34,031 nucleotides of DNA, from assembly GCA_035504235.1 (NCBI GenBank), contig DATJSH010000267.1:1-34031 (forward strand). The letters are read 5' to 3'. This document shows positions 22,981 to 30,924 of this stretch, piece after piece; the first letter of the stretch is position 1; each line of letters starts with the position of its first letter. The DNA is from DATARH01 sp035504235. GTDB taxonomy: Bacteria; Pseudomonadota; Alphaproteobacteria; ATCC43930; CGMCC-115725. The position numbers and the translations under genes were made by a program. The notes below the pieces were generated by a model. That model made no database searches and had not been told where the DNA came from. It saw only the letters and a list, made by a program, of their open reading frames with translations.

Positions 22981-23793
22981 TTGAACACAGCCGTCGCCTC
23001 ACGGGAAAGATTCGCCCACTTGCGCGATGCTCGGCGAGTGTGGGCAGTTGGCTCGATCCATGGCGAGGCGCGCCGCTTGGCGCGCGTCCATGATCTGATC
23101 GGAGAGCGCTTCTTTCGCGGCGACCGGCTCGTCTATCTCGGTAATTATCTCGGCCTCGGCGAGGATGTCGCTGCGACGCTCGACGAGCTGCTGGATTTTC
23201 GCCGGCGCGTGCTGGGCCGCCCACAGGGCTTTGCCTGCGATGTCGTCTATCTTCGCGGTGCGCAAGAAGAAATGTGGCAGAAGCTGCTGCAATTGCAGTT
23301 CGCTCCCAATCCCGGCGAGATATTGGCGTGGATGGTGCGAGCCGGGGTCGAGTCGACCGTGCGCGCTTATGGCGGCGACATGCGGCAGGGCTTTGCCGCG
23401 ACGCGCGACGGCCCGCGCACCATTACGCGCTGGACCAGCGGCTTGCGCGCGGCAATGAATGCCGCCCAGGGGCATTCGACCTTGTTTGCGGCGTTACGAC
23501 ACGCTGCTTTCACGAGCGACCGTAACCTATTGTTTGTCCATGCTGGCGTGGATCCGCGTCGCGCGGTGTCCGTGCAGGGCGACTCGTTCTGGTGGCCGCC
23601 AATCGATATTCTCGAACTAGCTGAATCGTACGACGGGTTCGGCCGTGTGATCCGCGGCTTTGACCGGGACCGTCGCGGTGTGGTCGAAGCGCCCTTTGGT
23701 GTCTCGGTCGATGCCGGCGCCGGCCGCGGCGGTCGGCTGCTGGCGGCATGCTTTGCCGTCGACGGGCAGATCGTCGACGTCTGCGAGGCGTAG
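22981..23793 (+). CDS. Calcineurin-type metallophosphoesterase homologue with lost metal ligands
   Basis: 270 residues from a TTG at 22981; no ATG in frame gives a better N-terminus. The order of motifs is that of bacterial serine/threonine phosphatases: WAVGSIHGE (residues 21-29), YLGNYLGLGE, YLRGAQEEMW and LLFVHAGVDP (184-192). Key positions are changed: GDxHG has Ser25 for Asp, GDxxDR has Asn55 for Asp, and GNHE has Ala94-Gln95 for Asn-His. Only His27 and His187 of the usual set remain obvious. It is probably a catalytically dead or altered homologue that keeps the fold, perhaps a binding or regulatory protein. It follows carD on the same strand after 132 nt. Confidence 0.8.
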   Translation: MNTAVASRERFAHLRDARRVWAVGSIHGEARRLARVHDLIGERFFRGDRLVYLGNYLGLGEDVAATLDELLDFRRRVLGRPQGFACDVVYLRGAQEEMWQKLLQLQFAPNPGEILAWMVRAGVESTVRAYGGDMRQGFAATRDGPRTITRWTSGLRAAMNAAQGHSTLFAALRHAAFTSDRNLLFVHAGVDPRRAVSVQGDSFWWPPIDILELAESYDGFGRVIRGFDRDRRGVVEAPFGVSVDAGAGRGGRLLAACFAVDGQIVDVCEA

Positions 23794-23799
23794 GTGCCG

Positions 23800-24567
23800 C
23801 TAAATCGCCGTATATCCTCCATCGACCAGGAGGTCGCTGCCGGTCACAAAGCTTGCCGCGTCGCTGGCGAGAAACACCGCGGCGTGCGCCAGCTCCTGTG
23901 GCTTGCCGAGACGTTTTGTCAAATGCTTGGCTCCTAATGTTTCATTCGCCGCGCTAAAGGAATTGTAGCGGCGCAAGGTGCGTTGCGTCTCGACCGCGCC
24001 GGGCGATAGCGCGTTGCAGCGGACATTCTGATCGGCGTGGTCGATCGCGATGACCTTGGCGAGCTGGATCAGCCCGCCTTTGGTTGCGCAATAAGCCGCG
24101 CGACCGGCGCTGCCGACCCGGCCGAGCTGCGAGGCGATAAAGATGATCGAGCCCCCGCCGCCCGCGATCATGTAGGGCAGCGCCGCTTTCGTCAGTAGGA
24201 AGGCGCCGGTCAGGTTGATGTCGACCACCATCTGCCATTCGGAAAGCGGCGTCTCGGTGACCGGCCCGCCGGGATCATGTGGGGCCGCGCCGCTGACCAG
24301 TATGTCGAGCCGACCGAGCCCGTCATACGCCGCCTCGGTGCTTGCCAGCACCTCGGCTTCGTCCGCGACATTGCATTTGCGGGCGAGCGACTTGGTGCCC
24401 GCCGCCGCGACCAGCCGCGCGGTTTCTGCGGCCGCTTCTGCATTGACATCGATGCAAGCGACCGACGCGCCCGCCCCGGCAAAGGCCACCGCGATTGCCC
24501 GGCAGATGCCGCCGCCGGCGCCGCTGATCAACGCCGCCTTTCCGCTCAAATCCAAGCCCGTGCTCAT
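23800..24567 (-). CDS. SDR-family oxidoreductase, second of a pair
   Basis: 255 residues from ATG at 24567, which overlaps the stop of the upstream SDR gene in an ATGA arrangement. Classical short-chain dehydrogenase/reductase: cofactor motif ISGAGGGICRAIA, where the last Gly of TGxxxGxG is Cys, and active site IIFIAS with YCATK (Ser, Tyr, Lys). The C-terminal SDLLVDGGYTAI is normal. Substrate unknown; sugars, polyols or hydroxy acids are typical for SDRs encoded with sugar ABC transporters. The Gly-to-Cys change may affect cofactor affinity. Third gene of the ATPase-SDR-SDR operon. Confidence 0.9.
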   Translation of the reverse strand: MSTGLDLSGKAALISGAGGGICRAIAVAFAGAGASVACIDVNAEAAAETARLVAAAGTKSLARKCNVADEAEVLASTEAAYDGLGRLDILVSGAAPHDPGGPVTETPLSEWQMVVDINLTGAFLLTKAALPYMIAGGGGSIIFIASQLGRVGSAGRAAYCATKGGLIQLAKVIAIDHADQNVRCNALSPGAVETQRTLRRYNSFSAANETLGAKHLTKRLGKPQELAHAAVFLASDAASFVTGSDLLVDGGYTAI

Positions 24568-25331
24568 AGCATGACCGTCCCGCCATCGACCGCGATCGTC
24601 TGCCCCGTCACAAAGCCGCTGTCGTCCGACAGCAGCCACGCTACCGTGCCGGTGAGGTCGCCCGGCACCAGATTGCGCTGGATCGTCTGGCCAGTCTTCA
24701 CCGCGGACAGCGCCCGGTCGAGCTTGTCGCCGAAGAATTCGCTGGTGCCCTTGGTCAACACCGCGCTCGGCGCCAGCGCGTTGACCCGGATACCGTCGCG
24801 CCCCAATTCACGCGCGAGACCGCGGGTCATCCCGATCACCGCGGCTTTCGACGCTGTGTAATGGAGGCCGTAGGGCATGCCGTAAGTGGCAGCCAATGAA
24901 GCCATATTGACGATGCTGCCACCCTTGTTGTTGTCCCTTGCGCGCATCGCCGGCACCGCCGCCTTGCAGCAATTCCAGATACCTTTGACGTTGACCGCCA
25001 TGCAGGCGTCCCACTCAGCGTCGTCGATCGCGTCGAACCGCCCGCCGTGCAAAGCCCCGTATAGCGCGGCGTTGTTGACAAGTCCGTCGAGCCGGCCGAA
25101 CGCGGCGAGGCCGGCCTCAACCATTGCCTGCGCCGAGGCCGCGTCGGTGACGTCGAGCCTGACCGCGATTACCTTGCCGCCAGCCGCAGTGACGAGCTGT
25201 GCTGTCGCGCTGCAGTCGTTGAGATCGCCGACGACAATATTGGCGCCGGCCGCCGCGAGATCGCGCGCGAATTCCTGGCCGAGGCCACGCGCCGCGCCGG
25301 TGATCGCGATGGCTTTGCCGGCGACCGTCAT
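24564..25331 (-). CDS. SDR-family oxidoreductase, first of a pair
   Basis: 255 residues. Standard classical SDR: ITGAARGLGQEFARDL (cofactor, NAD(P)), LVNNAALYG, active-site SIVNMAS with Tyr and Lys in HYTASKAAV, and VTGQTIAVDGG at the C-terminus. Asp36 after the second strand (VVGDLND) suggests a preference for NAD(H). Substrate not predictable. It lies 20 nt downstream of the ABC ATPase gene and shares 4 nt with the next SDR gene, so the three are one transcript. Two SDRs of the same length beside a MalK/UgpC-type ATPase suggest stepwise oxidation or epimerisation of an imported polyol or sugar. Confidence 0.92.
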   Translation of the reverse strand: MTVAGKAIAITGAARGLGQEFARDLAAAGANIVVGDLNDCSATAQLVTAAGGKVIAVRLDVTDAASAQAMVEAGLAAFGRLDGLVNNAALYGALHGGRFDAIDDAEWDACMAVNVKGIWNCCKAAVPAMRARDNNKGGSIVNMASLAATYGMPYGLHYTASKAAVIGMTRGLARELGRDGIRVNALAPSAVLTKGTSEFFGDKLDRALSAVKTGQTIQRNLVPGDLTGTVAWLLSDDSGFVTGQTIAVDGGTVML

Positions 25332-25351
25332 CGGGCGCCTCTGGGTTGGCG

Positions 25352-26449
25352 TCAGATGACCTGATCGTTCGCCGGGTCAATAAGGTGCATGTGGTTGAGG
25401 TCGGCAACCAGCCGCATCTTCTCGCCGGCATTACCAGCGGCCGTCGGGTTGACGCGGCCGCAAACCTCGACCCCGTCAACGACGAAATAAACCATCGTCT
25501 CCATGCCCAGCGGCTCGACGACGTCGAGTTGCACGTCGAACGCCGCGGCACCCGGTGGCAATTCGCCGCGGGTTTCGATGATGTCCTCGGGTCGCAGGCC
25601 GAACACCACCTCCTTGTCGAGGTAGGGCTTGTAGCGTGCGGTGCGACCCTCGGGGATCGGCAGCGACAGGTCGTCGCCGAGGCGAACCGTGAGGTTGTTG
25701 CCGCCATTGACCACGCGCGCCTTCATGAAGTTCATCGCCGGCGAGCCGATGAACCCCGCAACGAAACGGGTTTTCGGCGTGTGGTAGAGCTCGTGCGGCG
25801 TGCCGATCTGCTCGATACGCCCGAAATTCATCACGACGACGCGGTCGGCCAAGGTCATCGCCTCGACCTGGTCGTGGGTAACATAGATCGTCGTCGTCGT
25901 GACCTTCTGATGCACCTTCTTGATTTCGGTGCGCATCTGTACGCGCAGCTTGGCGTCGAGGTTCGACAGGGGTTCGTCGAACAGAAAGACCTTGGGGTTA
26001 CGGACAATCGCGCGGCCCATGGCGACGCGTTGTCGCTGGCCACCCGAGAGTTGCTTCGGGCGGCGGTCGAGCAGGGGGGAGATGTCGAGGATTTTCGCGG
26101 CTGCCTCGACCCGCTCGCGGATTTCCTGCTTCGGAAACTTCTTGAGCCGCAGACCGAACGACATGTTCTCGTAAACGGTCATATGCGGGTAGAGCGCATA
26201 GTTCTGAAACACCATGGCGATGTCGCGGTCTTTCGGCGGCACGTCATTGACAAGCTGGTCGCCGATGAAGATTTCGCCTGATGTCGCCTCTTCGAGCCCG
26301 GCGATCATCCTGAGCGTCGTACTCTTGCCACAGCCCGACGGCCCCACCAAAACGATGAACTCGCGGTCCGCGATGTCCAGGTCGATGCCCTGAACCGCTG
26401 GTGTTTTATCAAACATTTTCACGATCTTACGAAGCGCGACTTGCGCCAT
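25352..26449 (-). CDS. ABC transporter ATP-binding protein, MalK/UgpC/MsmK type
   Basis: 365 residues. Nucleotide-binding domain: Walker A GPSGCGKST, Q-loop VFQNYALYPHMTVYENM, signature LSGGQRQRVA, Walker B VFLFDEPLSNLDA and H-loop VTHDQ. After about residue 240 comes the TOBE/OB regulatory domain of the carbohydrate-uptake CUT1 group (VFGLRPEDI), which energises import of sugars, glycerol-3-phosphate or similar solutes. No permease or binding-protein gene is in the window, so it is either shared among several importers, as MsmK-type ATPases can be, or its partners lie elsewhere. GAGAGGG lies just upstream of the ATG. It leads an operon with two SDR genes. Confidence 0.95.
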   Translation of the reverse strand: MAQVALRKIVKMFDKTPAVQGIDLDIADREFIVLVGPSGCGKSTTLRMIAGLEEATSGEIFIGDQLVNDVPPKDRDIAMVFQNYALYPHMTVYENMSFGLRLKKFPKQEIRERVEAAAKILDISPLLDRRPKQLSGGQRQRVAMGRAIVRNPKVFLFDEPLSNLDAKLRVQMRTEIKKVHQKVTTTTIYVTHDQVEAMTLADRVVVMNFGRIEQIGTPHELYHTPKTRFVAGFIGSPAMNFMKARVVNGGNNLTVRLGDDLSLPIPEGRTARYKPYLDKEVVFGLRPEDIIETRGELPPGAAAFDVQLDVVEPLGMETMVYFVVDGVEVCGRVNPTAAGNAGEKMRLVADLNHMHLIDPANDQVI

Positions 26450-26596
26450 GTTCTGCCCTCTCAGTCGCTCCGGCCAACGGCCGGCATTCGTGGTCCCTAA
26501 GGCGATCTGAATCGCCGTTATTTAGAATTGCGCCCATCTTAGCTCAGCTATGCATGAATATCTCGGCTATTTTGCCGCCATTACCGTCGCCGCTGT

Positions 26597-27613
26597 TCAA
26601 TGTTCGGTGAGCTTCAACTCGATCCGCCGATTTTTACGATATGCGTCCTCCGTACTGCCGGGATCGATTGGCTGCTTATCGGCGAAGCCGGCCGCTGCGA
26701 GATGGTCGGCAGGGATACCCTGCGCGATCGCGTAGCGGACGACCGAAATCGCCCGTTCGGTGGACAACTCCCAGTTCGAGGCAAATTGATCGGTGTGGAT
26801 CGGCCGATGATCGGTATGGCCGTCGACCTCGAGCACCCAGTGTATGTCGGGCGGAATTTTCGCGGCGATGTCCTTGAGCGCCTCAAAGACCGGATCGAGC
26901 TGTTTCTTGGCGTCATCGCTGAGATCTGCGCCGCCCGGCACGAAGAGAACTTCCGCCTGGAATACGAAGCGGTCGCCTACCACCCTGATGTCCGGACGGT
27001 TGCCGAGGATTTCGCTGAGCTTGCCGAAAAATTCAGAGCGATAGCGGGCGAGCTCCTCGACCTTGTTGGCGAGCGCCAGATTCAATTTCTTGCCGAGCTC
27101 GACGATCTGGTCCTGCTGGTTCTTAACCGTGGCGTTGGACATGTCGAGCGCCAAGGCGATCTTGGCGAGCTGATCCTTGAGAGCGGCGATTTCCGCGGTC
27201 AGCTCCTGGACTTCCGCCTTTGCCGCCTGGGTGGTCTGCTGCTCGGCGGTCAGCTTTGCCTGTAGATCCTGCGCTTGGGCGTTGGCCTGGCCGGCGGCGG
27301 CGAGCTTGGCGTTGAGGGCGTCGCGTTCGTCCCGTGCCGCCTTGAGCTGGGTGGCGAGCGCTAAGGCATTGCCGCGCAATGTCTCGCTGGTCTGTTTTTC
27401 GAGCGCCAACTCGTCGGCGAGCGCGCTGATCTTCTGCTGAAGCTGCTTTAGCGCCTCGTCGCGCCCGGAGAGCGCGTCCGACAAATAGAATTGGCCAACA
27501 GTAAAGACAAGCAAAATAAATATGATGACCATCAATAGCTGCGCCAGAGCATCAACAAAACCCGGCCAAATGTCGATGCTGGCGCGCCGGCCGCGGGTGC
27601 GTCCGAGAGCCAT
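26597..27613 (-). CDS. MotB/OmpA-like inner-membrane protein with coiled coil
   Basis: 338 residues. A single N-terminal membrane helix (about 20-45, ALAQLLMVIIFILLVFTVG) is preceded by Asp21 in WPGFVDAL, placed like the ion-binding Asp of MotB. Residues about 50-195 are a long Lys/Glu/Gln/Ala coiled coil. The C-terminus (about 205-338) is an OmpA/MotB peptidoglycan-binding domain with VDGHTDHRPI and RKNRRIEL. It is therefore predicted to be the stator-like partner of the MotA-like protein encoded 3 nt upstream and to be anchored to murein. No flagellar genes are nearby, so a non-flagellar, ion-driven envelope role is more likely than motility. Confidence 0.88.
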   Translation of the reverse strand: MALGRTRGRRASIDIWPGFVDALAQLLMVIIFILLVFTVGQFYLSDALSGRDEALKQLQQKISALADELALEKQTSETLRGNALALATQLKAARDERDALNAKLAAAGQANAQAQDLQAKLTAEQQTTQAAKAEVQELTAEIAALKDQLAKIALALDMSNATVKNQQDQIVELGKKLNLALANKVEELARYRSEFFGKLSEILGNRPDIRVVGDRFVFQAEVLFVPGGADLSDDAKKQLDPVFEALKDIAAKIPPDIHWVLEVDGHTDHRPIHTDQFASNWELSTERAISVVRYAIAQGIPADHLAAAGFADKQPIDPGSTEDAYRKNRRIELKLTEH

Positions 27614-27616
27614 GGT

Positions 27617-28774
27617 CTAGCGCCCGCCGCTCTCGTCGGAGATCGCGGCGATGGTTCGTGCAAGCAGTCGGATTTCGCCGCGCAACTCGCTCATCGTCTG
27701 CGAGCGTCCCTCGATAATATCCTCGCTTAGCCGTGCCATATAGGCCTCGATATTGCGCAAATGGGTGCGAAGCACGTCGTCCTGGCCGAGCGAGTTCTCG
27801 GCAATGGTCGAGAGGCGGGCGAGCGACGGCTTCAGCTCCATCTGGTTCTCGGCGAGCTTCACCATCAGCATCTGCCCGGCCTTCATGTGCTCGCTAAGCG
27901 TGCCGAGCCGGTCGATCAGCGCCGGCAACGTGTTGTTGGCGCCGATCCGGCTCTCCTCGCTGCGCGCCAGTATGCGCTGCAGATTTTCCAGGCTGTCGGC
28001 GGTTTGCTCGAGCAGCGCTTGTATATAGGCGGGGACGGAGCCATCGCCGCCATCGCCAAACCCCCCCGATGACAGCCTGGTATAGGTCGACAGCCACTCT
28101 TCGAGGTCGTTGTAGAAGCGGTTTTGCGCCTGGCCCGCCTGCAGGTCGAGAAACCCGAGCACAAGGCTGCCCGCGAGCCCGAACAGTGACGAACTGAACG
28201 CCGTCGACATGCCGTGCAGCGGCGAGCCGAGCGCGGTCTTCAGATCGGCGAAAGCCCGCGCCAGATCGTTCGATGAAACATTGAGCCCGCCGATCACCCC
28301 GCCGACCGCGCGCACCGTCTCCAAGAGCCCGTAGAACGTTCCCAGCAAGCCCAGGAAGACCAGCACGCCAATCATGTAGCGCGAAGTCTCGCGCGTCTCG
28401 TCGAGGCGCGACGAGATGCCGTCGAGCAGGGTTCTGAGCGAGGTGGCCGACAGGCTGACCCGTCCGCCTTGCCGCATCGACAACATCCGTGCCATCGGCG
28501 CCAGCAGCCGTGGTGCCGGACCAGTTGGTGCGGTCAGGTCGCGATTGGCGAGGCGTTCGCGGAAATCGTCGATCCAGGTGATCTCCGGGTTGAGCAGCAG
28601 CACCTGGCGGAAAATGTAGAAGATGCCGCACGCCAGCACCCCGACGATCACCCCATTCACACCGGGATTACCCATGAAGGCGGTGCTCAATGGCCGGAAC
28701 AGCACTGCCGCGAGCGCCGCAACGAGCACCAGAAACACCGCCATGCGGATCAGGAAACGGCCCGAGCGGTTCAT
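27617..28774 (-). CDS. MotA/TolQ/ExbB-type proton-channel-like membrane protein
   Basis: 385 residues from ATG at 28774. Hydrophobic segments lie at about 8-28, 38-61, 133-160 and 183-212; the latter pair (GVLVFLGLLGTFYGLLETV and STAFSSSLFGLAGSLVLGF) carries the MotA/TolQ/ExbB channel signature. A long soluble C-terminal part (about 215-385) is helical. With the adjacent MotB-like protein it should form an ion-conducting stator-type complex in the inner membrane. Substrate and force-receiving partner are unknown. The frame remains open upstream to 29296, but that stretch overlaps the proline-rich gene and lacks the family pattern. The start codon has only a weak ribosome-binding site. Confidence 0.85.
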   Translation of the reverse strand: MNRSGRFLIRMAVFLVLVAALAAVLFRPLSTAFMGNPGVNGVIVGVLACGIFYIFRQVLLLNPEITWIDDFRERLANRDLTAPTGPAPRLLAPMARMLSMRQGGRVSLSATSLRTLLDGISSRLDETRETSRYMIGVLVFLGLLGTFYGLLETVRAVGGVIGGLNVSSNDLARAFADLKTALGSPLHGMSTAFSSSLFGLAGSLVLGFLDLQAGQAQNRFYNDLEEWLSTYTRLSSGGFGDGGDGSVPAYIQALLEQTADSLENLQRILARSEESRIGANNTLPALIDRLGTLSEHMKAGQMLMVKLAENQMELKPSLARLSTIAENSLGQDDVLRTHLRNIEAYMARLSEDIIEGRSQTMSELRGEIRLLARTIAAISDESGGR

Positions 28775-28791
28775 CGAATGATCGGAGTGCC

Positions 28792-29250
28792 CTAGCTGGA
28801 CGAGGGATTGGCGGCGGGCGGGGCAGCTCCGCCCGCGGGGCCGGGCTGCGGCGAAACTGCCGCGGCGGGCCCGAGCGGTTCGAGATCGGTTTCGAGCGAC
28901 AGCGCCGAGCGAGGGTCTGGCGGCGGGCCGAGCTTGGCGGGCACGGCCGCCGGTGGGATCAATGGCTTGGCATCGAGCGGTATCCGCTGCACCGGCGGGC
29001 CCGCGTGTTTGCCAGGTGACGGAGCGGGTGCCGGAATATGTGCCGGCGTCGTCACAAAGGGTGCTGTAGCAAAGGATGCACCGCTGGGCGGCGGCGAGAC
29101 CGGCAGCAGCGGCGTCGGCGGCCCGATGCTTGCCGACGGCGCGGGATCGGCAGCCAACAGCGGCGCCGCAAGCAGCATCACTGCGCCCACGCCGCCAAGC
29201 AGCGCTGGCACCGGACGCCTCACCGGGTTCGAGATGGGCGAACCCCTCAT
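28792..29250 (-). CDS. Secreted proline-rich protein
   Basis: 152 residues. The N-terminal signal (RRPVPALLGGVGAVMLLAAP, cleavage near LLAADP) is followed by a low-complexity chain rich in Pro, Ala and Ser with no recognisable fold, ending AAPPAANPSSS. AAGAGG lies 5 nt upstream of the ATG. It stands first in a likely operon with the MotA-like and MotB/OmpA-like genes (17-nt gap), so it may be a periplasmic accessory or linker of that complex. The coding strand is so GC-rich that other frames are also open, but signal peptide, ribosome-binding site and spacing favour this one. Confidence 0.6.
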   Translation of the reverse strand: MRGSPISNPVRRPVPALLGGVGAVMLLAAPLLAADPAPSASIGPPTPLLPVSPPPSGASFATAPFVTTPAHIPAPAPSPGKHAGPPVQRIPLDAKPLIPPAAVPAKLGPPPDPRSALSLETDLEPLGPAAAVSPQPGPAGGAAPPAANPSSS

Positions 29251-29355
29251 CGCGGCCTCTTTCCCCGGCCGTTGACGAGCCAGTAGCGGCCATCATCTCG
29301 CACCTGCCGGGGGTGCCAGAACCTATCGCAAGCGCTGCGCTCGCGACACCGATTT

Positions 29356-30165
29356 CTACGGCTTACGGGCCTTCTTCAGCATCTCGCGCACCAGCGCCGC
29401 CAGTGGCAGGTGCAGATGGTCATTGGCGGCCAAAATATCGCCGCTCGTCAACATCGTCTGGCCGCCGGAAAGGTCGCTCACATAGCCGCCCGCCTCTCGC
29501 ACCAGGAGGATGCCGGCGGCGATGTCCCACGGGCTCAGGCCGAATTCCCAGAACGCTTCGAGCCGACCCGCCGCGACATAGGCGAGGTCGAGCGCGGCGG
29601 CGCCAAATCGCCGCACCCCGGCGGCGCTGGCGGTGACCGCCTCGTGGAGCACGAAATACTCAGGCTTGTCGCGGTCGCTTGCGCGCAGGCCCGTGGCGAT
29701 CACCGCTTCCGATAGCTGACGGCGCGCCGACACGCGCAGCCGGCGGTCGTTGAGATACGCGCCAGCACCCTTTTCCGCCCAGTAGAGCTCGTCGCGAGTC
29801 GGCTCATAAACCACGCCAGCGACGATCTCGCCGTCGCGCTCGAGTCCGATCGAGATCGCGAAATGCGGGATGCCGTGGAGGAAATTGGTCGTCCCGTCAA
29901 GAGGATCGACGATCCAGCGGTGGCGCGTGTCGCTGCCCTTGACCGCGCCGCTTTCCTCGAACAAGAGGCCATAGCCCGGCCTCGCCCGCGCCAGCTCGCC
30001 GCGCAGCGTACGGTCGGCTTTGAGGTCGGCGTTGGAAACGAAATCGCCCGGCCCCTTGATCGAAACCTGCAGCTGCTCGACCTCGCCGAAGTCGCGAATG
30101 AGCCCGCGCGCTGCCTTCAATGCGGCGGCTGCCATCACGTTGATCACCGGCGAACGAACGGCCAT
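29356..30165 (-). CDS. suhB: Inositol monophosphatase-family protein SuhB
   Basis: 269 residues. Li+-sensitive Mg2+-dependent phosphatase fold: the metal ligands are Glu70/Glu71 in LFEESG, Asp87 and Asp90 in VDPLDGTTNFLHG, and the Asp of SPWDIAAG near the C-terminus. It hydrolyses inositol-1-phosphate and related sugar phosphates. In enterobacteria SuhB also helps rRNA antitermination complexes; whether this one does is not visible. It lies downstream of efp on the same strand with a 122-nt gap that contains two REP-like palindromes. Confidence 0.93.
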   Translation of the reverse strand: MAVRSPVINVMAAAALKAARGLIRDFGEVEQLQVSIKGPGDFVSNADLKADRTLRGELARARPGYGLLFEESGAVKGSDTRHRWIVDPLDGTTNFLHGIPHFAISIGLERDGEIVAGVVYEPTRDELYWAEKGAGAYLNDRRLRVSARRQLSEAVIATGLRASDRDKPEYFVLHEAVTASAAGVRRFGAAALDLAYVAAGRLEAFWEFGLSPWDIAAGILLVREAGGYVSDLSGGQTMLTSGDILAANDHLHLPLAALVREMLKKARKP

Positions 30166-30191
30166 TCAGCCAACCTGCAGAAAAGTCCGCT

Positions 30192-30260
30192 TGGCCGGGC
30201 TTGATCCGGCCACCTGCGAATAAGAGGAAGCGATCCCGAGACCCCCGGGTCAAGCCGGGC
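30192..30260. repeat. Pair of inverted REP-like palindromes
   Basis: TGGCCGG (30192-30198) and CCGGCCA (30206-30212) flank GCTTGAT. About 30 nt on, CCCGG (30244-30248) and CCGGG (30255-30259) flank GTCAAG. The two units are inverted copies of a GGCTTGA(T/C)CCGG core, the arrangement of a bacterial interspersed mosaic element. The core resembles a repeat seen widely between genes in alphaproteobacteria, from memory. It lies between efp and suhB and may act in mRNA stability or termination. Confidence 0.65.
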
Positions 30261-30287
30261 GGAGGCGGAAATTGCGATCCGGAAGGG

Positions 30288-30854
30288 CTAGTCCTTCGCC
30301 CGTTCTATATAGCTGCCGTCGGCGGTGCTGATGACGATGCGCGTGCCGGCGCCGATATGTGGAGGAATCATCACCCGGCGTCCGTTTTCGAGCTTGCCCG
30401 GCTTATAGGAGGAGGAGGCAGTCTGGCCTTTCACCACGGGATCGGCCTCGACGACCTCCAGCGTCACGGTTTGCGGCAGCTCGACGGACAGTGCTGTCCC
30501 TTCGTACATGGTGACGTTGCATATCATGCCCTCGGCGAGGAAATCCGCCGGGTCTCCCATCACCTCGCGCGGCACGGTCACTTGCTCGTAATCCTCATTG
30601 TCCATGAAGGTCGCCATGTCGGTTTCCCAGTAGAGGAATTGCATTTCCTTCTCGTCGAGCCGCACGCGCTCGACCGTTTCCTGGGTACGAAAGCGCTCGG
30701 AAAGCTTTGAGCCGCCGCGCAGATCGCGCATCTCGACCTGGGCAAAGGCACCCCCTTTGCCTGGCTGCACCAGGTCGCGCTTGAGCACGATCCACAATTT
30801 GTTCTGATGCTCGAGCACGTTGCCCGGCTTGATATCGATGGCGTTGATCTTCAT
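30288..30854 (-). CDS. efp: Elongation factor P
   Basis: 188 residues, three-domain eIF5A-like protein. It binds stalled ribosomes between P and E sites and promotes peptide-bond formation at consecutive prolines. The modified loop is VQPGKGGAF, with Lys33 matching E. coli Lys34, the residue that receives beta-lysine from EpmA. The presence of epmA next door, divergently oriented, supports that modification. Domain II/III motifs (GDPADFLAEGMICNV and the C-terminal GTRIVISTADGSYIERA) are intact. The window encodes several proteins with long proline runs (the genes at 2540, 6451 and 28792), natural EF-P clients. Confidence 0.97.
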   Translation of the reverse strand: MKINAIDIKPGNVLEHQNKLWIVLKRDLVQPGKGGAFAQVEMRDLRGGSKLSERFRTQETVERVRLDEKEMQFLYWETDMATFMDNEDYEQVTVPREVMGDPADFLAEGMICNVTMYEGTALSVELPQTVTLEVVEADPVVKGQTASSSYKPGKLENGRRVMIPPHIGAGTRIVISTADGSYIERAKD

Positions 30855-30924
30855 TGGATAAGGTCTCGAACAGGTCCAGGTTTGGCCGGTTTCCTACCAG
30901 TTTGGCGGTGAAGGGGAAAGCGGA

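Noticed and set aside
25346..26281. 311-codon plus-strand frame opposite the ABC ATPase
   Set aside because: Antisense shadow; the ATPase strand carries all expected motifs.
26600..27265. Plus-strand frame opposite the MotB/OmpA-like gene
   Set aside because: Antisense shadow caused by high GC; no family resemblance.
28775..29296. Upstream continuation of the MotA-like frame
   Set aside because: Overlaps the proline-rich secreted protein gene and has no MotA-type helix; the ATG at 28774 gives the normal N-terminus.
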